This document shows positions 38,010 through 45,411 of a stretch of DNA of 64,000 nucleotides, one piece after another. A program made the translations under genes and the position numbers. How positions within the stretch are numbered: position 1 is the first letter of the stretch; the number at the start of each line of letters is the position of its first letter. The stretch lies in the NCBI RefSeq assembly GCF_903645325.1, contig NZ_CAHJXQ010000003.1:186001-250000 (forward strand), in the 5' to 3' direction. A model generated the notes under the pieces. It was not told the DNA's origin, made no database searches, and saw only the letters and a program-made list of their open reading frames with translations. Source of the DNA: Microbacterium tenebrionis (lineage in GTDB: Bacteria; Actinomycetota; Actinomycetes; Actinomycetales; Microbacteriaceae).

Positions 38010-38081
38010 ATGTCCTCCAGGTCGAGTGGGAAAGGATGCCCTCCGGCACTCTCAACGCTAGCCGCGGGTGGTCGCGCACCA

Positions 38082-38114
38082 CCCCGAAATCCCCGGATTG
38101 CCAGCATTTCGGGG
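38082..38114. terminator. Hairpin downstream of the helicase gene
   Basis: CCCCGAAAT (38082-38090) and ATTTCGGGG (38106-38114) are perfect inverted complements around a 15-base loop. It lies about 30 bases beyond the stop of the minus-strand helicase gene and upstream of the next minus-strand gene. Confidence 0.55.
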
Positions 38115-38121
38115 TTCCTAA

Positions 38122-38140
38122 CCCTTCGACAGGCTCAGGG
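38122..38140. repeat. REP-like dispersed motif
   Basis: CCCTTCGACAGGCTCAGGG is an imperfect palindrome of a type seen between genes in many bacterial genomes. A partial copy (TCGACAGGCTCAG) occurs at 34485-34497. Confidence 0.6.
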
Positions 38141-38145
38141 ACCGA

Positions 38146-39918
38146 TCAGGAGCGAACGCGCTTGCGCAGCAGATCGATGCGCTGCTGCAGTTGGGCGACC
38201 GTGGCCTGCGCGACCGCCGGTCCCCCGCACAACCGGCGCAGCTCGGCGTGCACGGCGCCATGCGGTTCTCCCGCCTGTCGTGCGTAGAGACCGACCAGGC
38301 TGTTGAGGAGCTGACGCTGCTCCCGGAGGGTCCGGTGCAGCGGCGGCGGCAGTGTCGTCGTCTGCTCCGGGCCCTCCGCGGCCTCGCGCGCGGCACGGAG
38401 CTTGGACTGCCGGGACTGGCGGTGCATGAGCAGCTCGTGCACGTGCTCGGGCTCGAGGAGGCCGGGGATGCCGATGAACTCCTCCTCTTCGGGCGTGCCC
38501 GGTTCTGCGAGCTGGCCGAACTCCTTGCCCTCGAAGACGACCCGGTCGAAATGCGCAAGCGAAGAGATCGCCTGATAGCTGAACTCCTGAGTGAGGGCGT
38601 CCGACGCCTCCTCCTCGCGGTTGGCGCTCTCCAGCAGGGAGTCCTCGAGGCCGTCGTCGTCCTTGCTCTGACGATCCAAAGCGTGGTCGCGCTGCTTCTC
38701 GAGCTCGTTCGCGAGGCCCATGAGCACCGGGACGTTCGGGAGGAACACGCTCGCAGCCTCGCCGCGGCGCCGGGCTCGCACGAATCGGCCGATCGCCTGC
38801 GCGAAGAACAGCGGCGTCGAGGATGAGGTGGCGTACACGCCCACCGCGAGTCGAGGAACGTCGACGCCTTCGGAAACCATGCGCACGGCGACCATCCACC
38901 GCGAGTCGTTCTGACTGAACTTCTCGATGCGCTCAGAGGCCGTCGCGTCGTCGGAGAGCACGATCGTCGGCTGCTGACCGGTGATGCTGTGCAGGATCTT
39001 CGCGTAGGCGCGGGCGACGGTCTGATCTGTCGCGAGCACCAGCCCGCCGGCATCCGGAACGTGATGGCGGATCTCCGTCAGTCGGCGATCCGCCGCCGAG
39101 AGGACGGCCGGCATCCACTCCCCCTCGGGGTCGAGGGCCGTGCGCCACGCCTGGGATGTGACGTCCTTGGTGTTGTCCTGCCCGAGGTTGGCCTCGAGCT
39201 CGTCGCCGGCGCTGGTGCGCCAGCGCATCTTGCCGGAGTACATGTGGAACAGCACGGGCCGCACCACGCCGTCGGCGAGGGCCCTGCCGTAGCCGTAGGC
39301 GTAGTCGGTGGTCGAGATGCGCGCACCGGACTCATCGGGCGCGTAGGTGACGAACGGGATGGGCGCCGTGTCGCTGCGGAACGGCGTACCCGACAGCGAC
39401 AGCCGGCGCTTGGCGGGGCCGTAGGCATCGCGGATGCCGTCGCCCCAGCTCAGGGCATCTCCGCCGTGGTGCACCTCGTCGAGGATCACGAGGGTGTTCG
39501 CGTCCTCGGTGAGGTGGCGGTGCACCGACGGCTTGGCCGCGACCTGCGCATACGTGACGACCACGCCGTGGTACTGCCGCGACGGTGCCCAGTGGCTGTT
39601 CTTGAACCGGGGGTCGAGGCGGATGTGCACGCGCGCCGCGGCGTCGGCCCACTGCGTCTTCAGGTGCTCGGTCGGCGCCACCACGATCACGCGATTGACT
39701 TCGCCCAGGCGCAGGAGCTCCACCGCGAGCGTGAGCGCGAACGTGGTCTTGCCTGCACCGGGGGTGGCAGCGACGAGGAAATCGCGCTGATCCCGCGTGA
39801 AATAGAGGTCCAGGGCCTCCCGCTGCCACGCACGGAGCTTGTCCGCCGTCCCCCATGGGGCGCGCTGGGGGAAGGACGGAGAGAGCATCGGATCAAGGGT
39901 AATCGCTGTCGCAGACAT
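38146..39918 (-). CDS. DEAD/DEAH-box helicase (superfamily 2)
   Basis: The 590-residue protein has motif I ATPGAGKTTFALTLA, motif Ia VVAPTEHLKTQW, motif II ILDEVHHGGD, motif III LSGTPFRSD, and motif VI QAIGRFVRARR, with a C-terminal helical, acidic region (DDDGLEDSLLESANREEEAS). It is close to the ERCC3/XPB-like and restriction-type SF2 helicases. No nuclease domain or methylase neighbour is present, so it is not an obvious restriction subunit. It is common in this family and its function is unclear. Confidence 0.87.
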   Translation of the reverse strand: MSATAITLDPMLSPSFPQRAPWGTADKLRAWQREALDLYFTRDQRDFLVAATPGAGKTTFALTLAVELLRLGEVNRVIVVAPTEHLKTQWADAAARVHIRLDPRFKNSHWAPSRQYHGVVVTYAQVAAKPSVHRHLTEDANTLVILDEVHHGGDALSWGDGIRDAYGPAKRRLSLSGTPFRSDTAPIPFVTYAPDESGARISTTDYAYGYGRALADGVVRPVLFHMYSGKMRWRTSAGDELEANLGQDNTKDVTSQAWRTALDPEGEWMPAVLSAADRRLTEIRHHVPDAGGLVLATDQTVARAYAKILHSITGQQPTIVLSDDATASERIEKFSQNDSRWMVAVRMVSEGVDVPRLAVGVYATSSSTPLFFAQAIGRFVRARRRGEAASVFLPNVPVLMGLANELEKQRDHALDRQSKDDDGLEDSLLESANREEEASDALTQEFSYQAISSLAHFDRVVFEGKEFGQLAEPGTPEEEEFIGIPGLLEPEHVHELLMHRQSRQSKLRAAREAAEGPEQTTTLPPPLHRTLREQRQLLNSLVGLYARQAGEPHGAVHAELRRLCGGPAVAQATVAQLQQRIDLLRKRVRS

Positions 39919-39927
39919 GGGGCGTAC

Positions 39928-39933
39928 TAGGCT
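39928..39933 (+). promoter_or_regulatory. -10 box for the second SGNH gene
   Basis: TAGGCT lies 24 bases before ATG 39958, giving a short leader that contains the AAGGAG ribosome site. Confidence 0.45.
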
Positions 39934-39957
39934 CGATGCCTGTCGAAGGAGCAAGTG

Positions 39958-40788
39958 ATGACAGACCCGGAATCCTCCAGGACACCGTTCGTCGCGAACG
40001 ACGGGCCGCACCCCTGGCACCGATTCGTGGCCGTGGGCGACTCGTTCACCGAGGGCATCGGCGACCCCGATCCGAATGCGCCGGGCGGGCACCGCGGCTG
40101 GGCCGACCGCGTCGCCGAGGTCCTGGCCGCGCAGGTCGACGACTTCGCCTACGCGAACCTCGCCGTGCGAGGGAAGCTGATCGCGCAGATCGTCGCCGAT
40201 CAGATCGAGCCGGCCGTCGCCCTGCGGCCGGACCTCATCTCGATCTGCGCGGGCGGCAACGACGTCATCCGCCCCGGCACCGACCCCGACGAGATCGCGG
40301 CGCAGCTCGACGATGCCGTGTCGCGGCTGGCATCCACAGGAGCTGCGGTCATCCTGTTCACCGGCATCGACACCGGCTTCACACCGGTGTTCCGCCCGTT
40401 CCGCGGCAAGGTCGCGATCTACAACGAGAACGTCCGTGCGATCGCCGAACGGCGCGACTGCATCGTCGCCGACCAGTGGGCGCTCAAGACGGTGCAGGAC
40501 GCGCGCTTCTTCGACGACGACCGTCTGCACTACAACGCGCTCGGCCACCACGAGGTCGCCCGCATGGTGCTGCGCGCCCTCAATGTGCCCAACGACCTGC
40601 AGGCGATGCAGCCCGACCCGCTCCCCGTGCGGACGTGGCGCGAGGCGAGAGCCGAGGACCTCGGCTGGGCGCGCGAGCATCTGGTGCCGTGGGTGCTCAG
40701 GCGCCTGCGTCATCAGTCGTCCGGCGACGCCGTCTCGGCCAAGCGGCCCGAGCCGTCTCCGGTGATCCTCGTCGCCGACAACGACTAG
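39958..40788 (+). CDS. SGNH/GDSL hydrolase family protein (second copy)
   Basis: The 276-residue protein carries the SGNH blocks GDSFTEGIGD, AVRGKL, ICAGGNDVIRPG and DDRLHYNALGHHEVA. It is clearly a paralogue of the 11846 gene: both share GDSFTEG, RGWAD and a C-terminal WVLRRLRHQSSGD/WVRRRL-like end. No signal peptide is present. ATG 39958 has AAGGAG 6 bases upstream; GTG 39955 is too close. Substrate unknown. Confidence 0.9.
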   Translation: MTDPESSRTPFVANDGPHPWHRFVAVGDSFTEGIGDPDPNAPGGHRGWADRVAEVLAAQVDDFAYANLAVRGKLIAQIVADQIEPAVALRPDLISICAGGNDVIRPGTDPDEIAAQLDDAVSRLASTGAAVILFTGIDTGFTPVFRPFRGKVAIYNENVRAIAERRDCIVADQWALKTVQDARFFDDDRLHYNALGHHEVARMVLRALNVPNDLQAMQPDPLPVRTWREARAEDLGWAREHLVPWVLRRLRHQSSGDAVSAKRPEPSPVILVADND

Positions 40789-41603
40789 CCGGATCCGCGC
40801 TCCGGGCGCGTGAGCTCCCAGATCGCGACGGCAGCCGCAGAAGCGACGTTCAGCGAGTCCACACCGCCATGCATCGGGATCGTGACCACGGCATCCGCCG
40901 CCGCCAGCGCCGCCGCGGAGAGCCCGTCGCCCTCGGTGCCGAGCATGAGCGCGACCTTCGCGGGGCGCTGCGCGGCATAGGCGTCCAGCGGCACGGCGTC
41001 GTCGCGCAGCGCCAGCGCCGCGACGTCGAAGCCCTGGTTCCGCAGCTCCTCAGCCGGCGACGCGCCGGCTGACAGCCGGGTCCACGGCACCTGGAAAACG
41101 GTGCCCATGCTCACCTTGACGCTGCGGCGATACAGCGGGTCGGCGCAGCGTGCGCTGACGATCACGGCGTCCGCGCCGAGGCCTGCTGCCGCGCGGAACG
41201 CCGCTCCGACGTTGGTGTGCTCGATCAGATCGTCGAGCACGAGCACGAGGCGGGCGTCGCGCCCGACCTCGTCGAGCGGGCGGAGAGCCGGCCGATGCAT
41301 CGAGGCCAGGGCCCCGCGGTGCACAGCGAAGCCGGTGACCTGTTCCGCGACGGCATCCGGTACGACGTACACGGGAACATCGAGCTCGGCCAGCATCTCC
41401 TCGAGCCCGGGCACCCAGCGCTGCTGCGTCATGACGGAGCGCGGAGCGTGGCCTGCGGCGACGGCGCGCTCGATGACCTTCGCGGATTCGGCGATGTACA
41501 GGCCGCCGCCTGGCTCCTGGACGCTGCGCAGCGCCGTGTCGGTGAGACCGCGGTAATCGGCCAGACGCGGGTCTGCGGCGTCCTGGACGTGCTCGATGTG
41601 CAT
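40785..41603 (-). CDS. TrmH/SpoU family RNA 2'-O-methyltransferase
   Basis: The 272-residue protein has the SPOUT knot motifs: motif 1 VLDDLIEHTNVGAAFRAAAGL (in VLDDLIEHTNVGAAFRA), motif 2 VALMLGTEGDGLSA, and motif 3 IPMHGGVDSLNVASAAAVAI. An N-terminal RNA-binding domain precedes it. It would methylate ribose in rRNA or tRNA; the exact site cannot be named. The start ATG 41603 follows a TACGGT -10 box by 6 bases. The stop overlaps the SGNH gene end by 4 bases (convergent). Confidence 0.9.
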   Translation of the reverse strand: MHIEHVQDAADPRLADYRGLTDTALRSVQEPGGGLYIAESAKVIERAVAAGHAPRSVMTQQRWVPGLEEMLAELDVPVYVVPDAVAEQVTGFAVHRGALASMHRPALRPLDEVGRDARLVLVLDDLIEHTNVGAAFRAAAGLGADAVIVSARCADPLYRRSVKVSMGTVFQVPWTRLSAGASPAEELRNQGFDVAALALRDDAVPLDAYAAQRPAKVALMLGTEGDGLSAAALAAADAVVTIPMHGGVDSLNVASAAAVAIWELTRPERGSG

Positions 41604-41609
41604 CTCCTC

Positions 41610-41619
41610 ACCGTAGACT
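41610..41619. promoter_or_regulatory. Overlapping divergent -10 boxes (methyltransferase and sirtuin)
   Basis: ACCGTAGACT reads TAGACT on the plus strand (41614-41619, for the sirtuin gene) and TACGGT on the minus strand (41615-41610, 6 bases before the methyltransferase ATG). The two hexamers share one TA step, so both promoters could not be opened at once. Confidence 0.5.
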
Positions 41620-41634
41620 CGACGTGGAGGTTCC

Positions 41635-42474
41635 GTGAGCGTGACGATGAGTGCCGAGCTGGCAGACGGCGTCGAACGCTCCGCCGAACTCCTCCGCGGT
41701 CGCCGCATCGCCGTCCTCACGGGAGCGGGCATCTCCACTGATTCCGGCATCCCCGCCTACCGCGGCGAGGGCGCGCGCACGCGGGCCGATCCCATGACGG
41801 GTCAGCGCTACCTCGCCGACGAGGCCGCACGGCGCAGGTACTGGGTCGGAGGGCACCTCGGCTGGCGGGCGTTCGCGTCCGCACAGCCGAACGGGGCGCA
41901 TCTCGCCCTCGCCCAGATGGAGCGCGACGATCTCGTGTCGGGGATCATCACCCAGAACGTCGACGGCCTGCACCTGCGCGCCGGCAGCTCCCATGTCGTC
42001 GAGGTGCACGGCACGATGCGCCGCGTCCTGTGCCTGCGCTGCGGCCAGGTGTTCGATCGCCGCGACATCGCCACGCAGATCGAGGAGCTCAATCCCTGGA
42101 TCACCGTGCCGGAGAACATCGTCCTCAACCCCGACGGCGACGTCGCACCCGAGAGCAGCGACGGCTTCGTCGTGCCGGCGTGCACGGTCTGCGGAGGGAT
42201 GCTCAAGCCCGATGTCGTCTTCTTCGGCGAGTTCGTCCCCCCCGACCGGTTCCGCGCTGCTGAGTCTATGCTGCGCGGCAGCGAGGCGCTGATCGTCGCC
42301 GGTTCGTCGCTCGTCGTGAACTCGGGCGTGCGGCTCGTCGAGCGCGCCCGTCGCCGTGGCATCCCGCTCATCATCGTCAACCGCGAGCCCACGCGCGCCG
42401 ACCCGTGGGCTCACGTCGTCCTCACCGGCGGCACGGGTGACGTGATCCCCAAGCTGCAGGAGCTGCTCCGGTGA
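41635..42474 (+). CDS. Sirtuin (SIR2) NAD-dependent protein deacetylase
   Basis: The 279-residue protein has the sirtuin motifs VLTGAGISTDSGIPAYRG (NAD site), TQNVDGLH, the catalytic His in VEVHGTM, zinc cysteines CLRCG and CTVCGG, and KPDVVFFGE. It removes acyl groups from lysines, using NAD. GTG 41635 has GGAGG 5 bases upstream; later in-frame starts at 41641 and 41647 are possible. It is coupled to the histidine phosphatase by a 4-base overlap. Confidence 0.95.
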   Translation: MSVTMSAELADGVERSAELLRGRRIAVLTGAGISTDSGIPAYRGEGARTRADPMTGQRYLADEAARRRYWVGGHLGWRAFASAQPNGAHLALAQMERDDLVSGIITQNVDGLHLRAGSSHVVEVHGTMRRVLCLRCGQVFDRRDIATQIEELNPWITVPENIVLNPDGDVAPESSDGFVVPACTVCGGMLKPDVVFFGEFVPPDRFRAAESMLRGSEALIVAGSSLVVNSGVRLVERARRRGIPLIIVNREPTRADPWAHVVLTGGTGDVIPKLQELLR

Positions 42475-43055
42475 CCCTCATCACACTCGTCCGCCACGGA
42501 CAGACCGACTGGAATCTCGCCCGTCGCATCCAGGGCTCCACCGACATCGCTCTGAACGAGACAGGGCGGGCGGATGCCGCCGCGGCCGCCGAAGCACTCG
42601 GCGCGACCGAGCACCACGCGATCTATGCGAGCCCGCTCGTGCGTGCGCAGGAGACCGCGCGCATCATCGCCGTCCGCCTCGGGCTCGGAGAACCCGAGCT
42701 GTCGCACGACATGCGGGAGCGCGAGTTCGGCGAGGGCGAGGGCTTGCTGGTCGACGAGTACCTCGAGCGCTTCGAGAACTGGCAGGTCGCGCCGTCCGGC
42801 GCCGAGACGCTCGGCGTCGTCCGCGACCGAGCGCTCGGAGCACTCGACATCATCGCCAGGGCATCACGGGGCCGTTCGGCACCGCGCGCGGAGTCCGTGA
42901 TCGTCGTAACGCACGGCGGCGTGATCCGGTCGCTGCTGCATCATGCCTCGGGCGGCACGCTCCCGCGCGAGGGCGACATCCTCCGCAACGGCTCCCTGCA
43001 CCGCTTCGAGGCGGCGCCGGGCCTGCTCCGGCTCCTGGAGCCGCTGACCGTCTAG
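42471..43055 (+). CDS. Histidine phosphatase (phosphoglycerate mutase-like)
   Basis: The 194-residue protein has the RHG motif LVRHGQTDWN with the phospho-His, IYASPLVRAQETARII with the Arg, the Glu in MREREFGEGEG, and VTHGGVIRSLL with the second His. Many actinobacterial members are small-molecule phosphatases; the substrate is unknown. GTG overlaps the sirtuin stop. Its own stop codon TAG lies in the TCTAGG duplicated by the IS481 element that follows immediately. Confidence 0.92.
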   Translation: MTLITLVRHGQTDWNLARRIQGSTDIALNETGRADAAAAAEALGATEHHAIYASPLVRAQETARIIAVRLGLGEPELSHDMREREFGEGEGLLVDEYLERFENWQVAPSGAETLGVVRDRALGALDIIARASRGRSAPRAESVIVVTHGGVIRSLLHHASGGTLPREGDILRNGSLHRFEAAPGLLRLLEPLTV

Positions 43056-43056
43056 G
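43051..43056. repeat. Left target site duplication (TCTAGG)
   Basis: TCTAGG here is repeated exactly at 44117-44122 on the far side of the element. It contains the stop codon of the histidine phosphatase gene. NCTAGN with a 6-bp duplication is the known IS481 target. Confidence 0.93.
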
Positions 43057-43080
43057 TGTACTGACCCGGATCGTTGTTGA
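43057..43080. repeat. IS481 left terminal inverted repeat
   Basis: 24 bp beginning TGTACTGACC and ending CGTTGTTGA. It matches the right end in 21 of 24 positions, with differences only in the middle. Confidence 0.92.
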
Positions 43081-43085
43081 CGTAG

Positions 43086-43146
43086 GAGAGACCTCCGTAG
43101 TCGAGTTGGAGCTGTCTAGGTTCCCTCGAGTCCACGGAGGTCTCTC
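43086..43146 (+). promoter_or_regulatory. Hairpin masking the transposase ribosome site
   Basis: GAGAGACCTCCGT (43086-43098) pairs perfectly with ACGGAGGTCTCTC (43134-43146). The right arm includes GGAGG, 6 bases before the GTG start. A TAGGTT at 43117-43122, in the loop, could be the internal -10. Read-through transcripts would fold and hide the ribosome site, while an internal transcript would lack the left arm. Confidence 0.6.
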
Positions 43147-44121
43147 GTGTCCCACGCTAATGCCCGGCTGACTCCGGCCGGCAGGTTGATCATGGTCCAG
43201 CGCATCGAGTCGGGGCGTGCGGTCGCGCATGTTGCCGCGGAAATGGGGATCTCCCGCACGACTGCGTGGCGGTGGTGGCGCAGGTTCCGGGAGTGCGGCC
43301 CGGCGGGCCTGATCGATCGTTCCAGCGTCGCCCGCTCCCACCCTCGCCAGACCAAAGCGTGCGTGGAGGCGAGGGTGCGGATCATGCGGCACCTCACTCG
43401 GCGTGGGCCGGTGTTCATCGCTGACAAGCTCGGCTTGCAGGCCTCAACGGTCGGTAGGGTGTTGCGCCGCCACCACGTGCCGTTGCTGCGGGAGCTGGAC
43501 CCGGTCACGGGGTCCGTGATCCGCGCGACCCGCCGATCCGCGCAGCGTTACGAGCATGATCATCCCGGGTCCCTGATCCACGTCGATGTGAAGAAACTCG
43601 GCCGTATCCCCGACGGCGGCGGATGGCGTCTGCATGGCCGCGGGCAACGTCCTGCGCGCAAGCGGGGCCTGGGTTACGACTACGTGCACACCGTCATCGA
43701 CGACCATTCCCGAGTTGCTTACGCGGAGATCCACGACGACGAGAAAGGCACCACCGCGGCGGGCGTCCTCGACCGCGCGATCGCGTTCTACGCGCGCCTC
43801 GGCGTCACAGTCGAACGCGTCATCAGCGACAACGCGTTCGCTTACCGCCACTCGGCCGCGTTCAAGGCCGTGGTCGACGCGCACGGCATCCGACAGCGGT
43901 TCATCAAACCGCACTGCCCCTGGACCAACGGGAAAGTCGAACGCCTCAACCGCACCCTCGCCACCGAGTGGGCCTACGCCCGCCCCTGGAGCTCGAACGA
44001 CGACCGAAAAGCAGGGTTGACGACCTGGCTCGACTACTACAACCTAGACAGGCACCACCTCGGCATCGGAGGCCGCACCCCCATCGACCGAATCAACAAC
44101 GGTCGAGGTCAGTACATCTAG
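43147..44121 (+). CDS. IS481-family transposase
   Basis: The 324-residue DDE transposase has an N-terminal helix-turn-helix (HVAAEMGISRTTAWRWWRRF) and an rve integrase core. The catalytic acids are visible as D147 (IHVDVKK), D228 (VISDNAF) and E265 (NGKVERLNR). GTG 43147 has GGAGG 6 bases upstream. The last codon ATC spans the element end, and the stop TAG is supplied by the target duplication. Confidence 0.95.
   Translation: MSHANARLTPAGRLIMVQRIESGRAVAHVAAEMGISRTTAWRWWRRFRECGPAGLIDRSSVARSHPRQTKACVEARVRIMRHLTRRGPVFIADKLGLQASTVGRVLRRHHVPLLRELDPVTGSVIRATRRSAQRYEHDHPGSLIHVDVKKLGRIPDGGGWRLHGRGQRPARKRGLGYDYVHTVIDDHSRVAYAEIHDDEKGTTAAGVLDRAIAFYARLGVTVERVISDNAFAYRHSAAFKAVVDAHGIRQRFIKPHCPWTNGKVERLNRTLATEWAYARPWSSNDDRKAGLTTWLDYYNLDRHHLGIGGRTPIDRINNGRGQYI
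44093..44116. repeat. IS481 right terminal inverted repeat
   Basis: 24 bp beginning TCAACAACG and ending GGTCAGTACA, the inverted complement of the left end with three central mismatches. It also encodes the C-terminal residues of the transposase. Confidence 0.92.
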
Positions 44122-44122
44122 G
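44117..44122. repeat. Right target site duplication (TCTAGG)
   Basis: An exact copy of 43051-43056. On the plus strand it provides the transposase stop codon, and on the minus strand the stop codon of the citE-like gene. Confidence 0.93.
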
Positions 44123-44921
44123 CCCCGCGCGCGGCGACCGATCGGGCGTGCCGCAGCAGCGGCTCGTCGATCATGCGTCCGCGGAAGCGGAAGACGCCCC
44201 GCTCCCCCTCGGCGGCCGCCAGGACCGCGCGGGCCCATGCCAGCGCGTCCGCATCCGGCGCGTAAGCCGCCCTGATCGTCGCGACCTGGCCGGGGTGGAT
44301 GCATGCCGTCGCCCGGAACCCGGATGCCGCAGCATCCGCCGCCTCGGCGGCCAGGCCGTCGACGTCCTCGATGTCGATGTGCACGGCGTCGATCGCCGAC
44401 TTTCCGTGCGCGCCGGCCGCCACGAGCACGCGGGACCGGGCGTAGCGCGCGGCATCACGGTACCGGCCGTCGGCATGACGGCTCGATGTGCCGCCGAGGG
44501 AGGCGATGAGGTCTTCTGCGCCCCACATGAGGGCGGCCACGCGGTCGTGCGCGGCGATCGCCGCTGCCGCGCTGACGCCCCTGGCCGTCTCGCAGAGCGC
44601 GATGAGCGAGAACGAGGCGTCGAACGCGTCCAGGGCGGAGGGGTCCTCCGTCTTGGCGACCATCACCGTGCGAAACGGCGATCCTGCGAGCATGGCGAGG
44701 TCGTCCTCGAACTCCGCGGTGTCGGGAGCGTTGACGCGCACGACCACGCGGGCGGGATCGAGGTCGGATGCCGCGATATGGTCCCGCGCGGCCCCCTTCG
44801 CATCCGGCGCGACGGCGTCTTCGAGATCGAGGATGACGGCATCCGCTCGCTCTGCGGCCTTCCGGAAGCGTTCGGGACGGTCACCGGGGCAGAACAGCAG
44901 CGCGGGGCCGAGCTCGAACAC
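44118..44921 (-). CDS. CitE/HpcH-HpaI-type aldolase or lyase
   Basis: The 267-residue protein has the CitE-like TIM barrel: LLFCPGDRPERFRKA, VILDLEDAVAPDAKGAAR with the metal Asp/Glu, VRVNAPDT, LIALCETARGV with the metal Glu, and a C-terminal CIHPGQVATIRAAY. It corresponds by position to Rv2498c in the mycobacterial leucine-degradation operon and probably cleaves or forms a beta-hydroxyacyl or malyl-type CoA ester. GTG 44921 starts 1 base after the maoC-like stop. It is last in the operon, next to the IS. Confidence 0.88.
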   Translation of the reverse strand: MFELGPALLFCPGDRPERFRKAAERADAVILDLEDAVAPDAKGAARDHIAASDLDPARVVVRVNAPDTAEFEDDLAMLAGSPFRTVMVAKTEDPSALDAFDASFSLIALCETARGVSAAAAIAAHDRVAALMWGAEDLIASLGGTSSRHADGRYRDAARYARSRVLVAAGAHGKSAIDAVHIDIEDVDGLAAEAADAAASGFRATACIHPGQVATIRAAYAPDADALAWARAVLAAAEGERGVFRFRGRMIDEPLLRHARSVAARGA

Positions 44922-44922
44922 C

Positions 44923-45411
44923 TCAATCCCCCTCGGGTGCGCAATGGACGAGGACGGTGCGGACAGCCGTGGCGACGACCACGCCGTCCTGATTGCGACC
45001 GGTGTGCGCGATCGTGCAGACGCCCTGCCCCTGGCGCGAGTTCGAGCGGCGCTTGTCCGTGATGACGCTCTCGGTGTACAGCGTGTCACCCGCGAACAGC
45101 GCATGCGGGAAGGCGATCTCGCCGAGCGCGAGCTGCGCGACCAGGGTGCCCTGCGTGAGCTGGGCGACGGATGCGCCGACCATGGTCGACAGCGTCCACA
45201 TCGAGTTCATGAGCCGCTGACCGAACTCCTGCTCTCCAGCGAAGGCGGCGTCCAGATGCAGCGCCTGGGTGTTCATGGTCAGCGTCGTGAACAGCACGTT
45301 GTCGGCCTCGGTGGCCGTCCGACCCGGCCGGTGGAGATAGCGCGCCCCGACCTCGAACTCCTCGTAGTACAGGCCGCGCTGGAGGATGTCTCTTTCACCC
45401 GTGTCGGTCAC
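44923..45411 (-). CDS. MaoC family hydratase/dehydratase
   Basis: The 162-residue hotdog protein matches MaoC-like (R)-specific enoyl-CoA hydratases: YYEEFEVGARYLHRPGRT with the typical opening strand, a helix region LHLDAAFAGEQEFGQRL, and ALGEIAFPHALFAGDTLYTES. In this operon it is expected to hydrate an unsaturated acyl-CoA such as 3-methylglutaconyl-CoA, by analogy with Rv2499c. GTG 45411 overlaps the dehydrogenase stop as GTGA. Confidence 0.88.
   Translation of the reverse strand: MTDTGERDILQRGLYYEEFEVGARYLHRPGRTATEADNVLFTTLTMNTQALHLDAAFAGEQEFGQRLMNSMWTLSTMVGASVAQLTQGTLVAQLALGEIAFPHALFAGDTLYTESVITDKRRSNSRQGQGVCTIAHTGRNQDGVVVATAVRTVLVHCAPEGD

Larger units (their letters stand above)
43057..44116 (+). 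mobile_element. Complete IS481-family insertion sequence, 1060 bp
   Basis: Both ends have 24-bp terminal inverted repeats starting TGTACTGACC and ending CGTTGTTGA (21 of 24 positions match). A 6-bp target duplication, TCTAGG, flanks it, and one transposase gene fills almost the whole element. The intact ends, intact gene and perfect duplication point to a recent, probably active copy. It separates the histidine phosphatase gene from the convergent citE-like gene, which overlapped at CTAG before insertion. Confidence 0.95.

Noticed and set aside
38146..39918. Helicase as part of a defence or restriction system
   Set aside because: No nuclease, methylase, sirtuin-fusion or other defence partner adjoins it on the same transcript; neighbours are housekeeping genes. 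The sirtuin at 41.6 kb is a stand-alone deacetylase with catalytic and zinc residues intact.
43147..44121. IS element as a disrupted or pseudogenised copy
   Set aside because: The transposase frame, DDE residues, both inverted repeats and the target duplication are all intact.
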